Shown here: in pieces, positions 4,875 to 5,020 of the stretch
How the letters are laid out: every line of letters begins with the position of its first letter
Numbering within the stretch: the first letter of the stretch is position 1
Assembly: GCA_030430345.1 (NCBI GenBank)
Contig: JAUIFT010000283.1
Location: 1 to 5,020 of the forward strand
Length of the DNA: 5,020 nt
Origin: Calditrichia bacterium
GTDB lineage: Bacteria > Calditrichota > Calditrichia > RBG-13-44-9 > J042
Direction: 5' to 3'
Notes under the pieces: generated by a model
The model's database searches: none
Told to the model about the DNA's origin: nothing
What the model saw: the letters and a program-made list of their open reading frames with translations, nothing else
Made by a program: the position numbers and the translations under genes

Positions 4875-5020
4875 ATGAAAAATCACGTACTGATCATCGA
4901 CAATGACATTAAAGAACTTGCCAGACTGCGGAGAATTTTAGCGCGGGAAGGATTCAGCATTCAAACCGCTGAAAATGAGGAAATGGCAAGACAAATAATG
5001 ACGAAAATATCAATAGACTG
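4875..5020 (+). CDS. Response regulator, receiver-domain N-terminus (partial)
   Basis: The gene starts at ATG 4875 behind GGGAG (4860-4864, ten bases before the start). It runs off the right edge after 48 residues. The opening MKNHVLIIDNDIKELARLRR is strand 1 of a receiver domain with its acidic pocket, followed by helix 1 and ILAREGFSIQTAENEEMARQ (strand 2 and helix 2). The final residues KISID begin strand 3, so the phosphorylated aspartate lies just outside the window. The usual second acidic residue of the pocket is asparagine here (D9-N10-D11), a known variation. The output domain is not visible, so it may be an NtrC-type activator, an OmpR-type regulator, a receiver-only protein or a hybrid. 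It would be phosphorylated by a sensor kinase not encoded in this window. Confidence 0.88.
   Translation, partial: MKNHVLIIDNDIKELARLRRILAREGFSIQTAENEEMARQIMTKISID

Noticed and set aside
1..5020. CRISPR array, insertion sequence, integrase site or defence system
   Set aside because: No regularly spaced repeats, transposase-like frame, terminal inverted repeats or target-site duplication were seen. The tRNA has no adjacent integrase gene or duplicated 3' end in the window.

Overview
The window looks like ordinary chromosome from a bacterium of the wider Bacteroidota / Fibrobacterota-Chlorobiota-Bacteroidota (FCB) type. This is an inference from three things. A tRNA gene is preceded by a promoter of the Bacteroidetes form (TTG, then TAnnTTTG). 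A secreted amylase carries C-terminal modules of the kind common in FCB extracellular proteins. The tRNA does not encode its CCA end. Nothing in the window fixes the phylum more tightly; a Calditrichota- or KSB1-like lineage would fit as well as Bacteroidota proper.

Layout. Bases 1-164 (minus) hold the first 54 residues of a PfkB-family sugar kinase that runs off the left edge. Bases 297-385 (minus) are tRNA-Ser(GCT), followed by a good intrinsic terminator and preceded by the promoter just mentioned. Bases 541-3300 (plus) are the main gene. It encodes a 919-residue exported alpha-amylase of family GH13 with an intact catalytic triad, extra beta-rich modules, and a pair of dockerin-type calcium loops at the C-terminus. 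A 13-bp perfect hairpin with T-rich flanks on both sides separates it from two convergent minus-strand genes. These are a 129-residue two-helix membrane protein of unknown function (3403-3792) and a CoA-pyrophosphatase-type Nudix hydrolase (3893-4552). A 322-base intergenic region follows, and the first 48 residues of a response-regulator receiver domain (4875 to the right edge, plus) begin after a sigma-54-like element.

How the genes relate. The amylase would cut starch-type glucans outside the cytoplasm, and the sugar kinase on the other side of the tRNA could act on sugars inside. They are divergently placed, so a shared pathway is only a suggestion. The Nudix gene and the small membrane protein lie head to tail 97 bases apart with no clear terminator between them and may be co-transcribed. 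The response regulator is divergent from the Nudix gene and appears to be a separate unit.

No CRISPR array, insertion sequence, prophage gene or defence island is visible. I found no convincing new multi-gene system. The observations most worth following are the modular tail of the amylase, the unassigned membrane protein, and the promoter elements.
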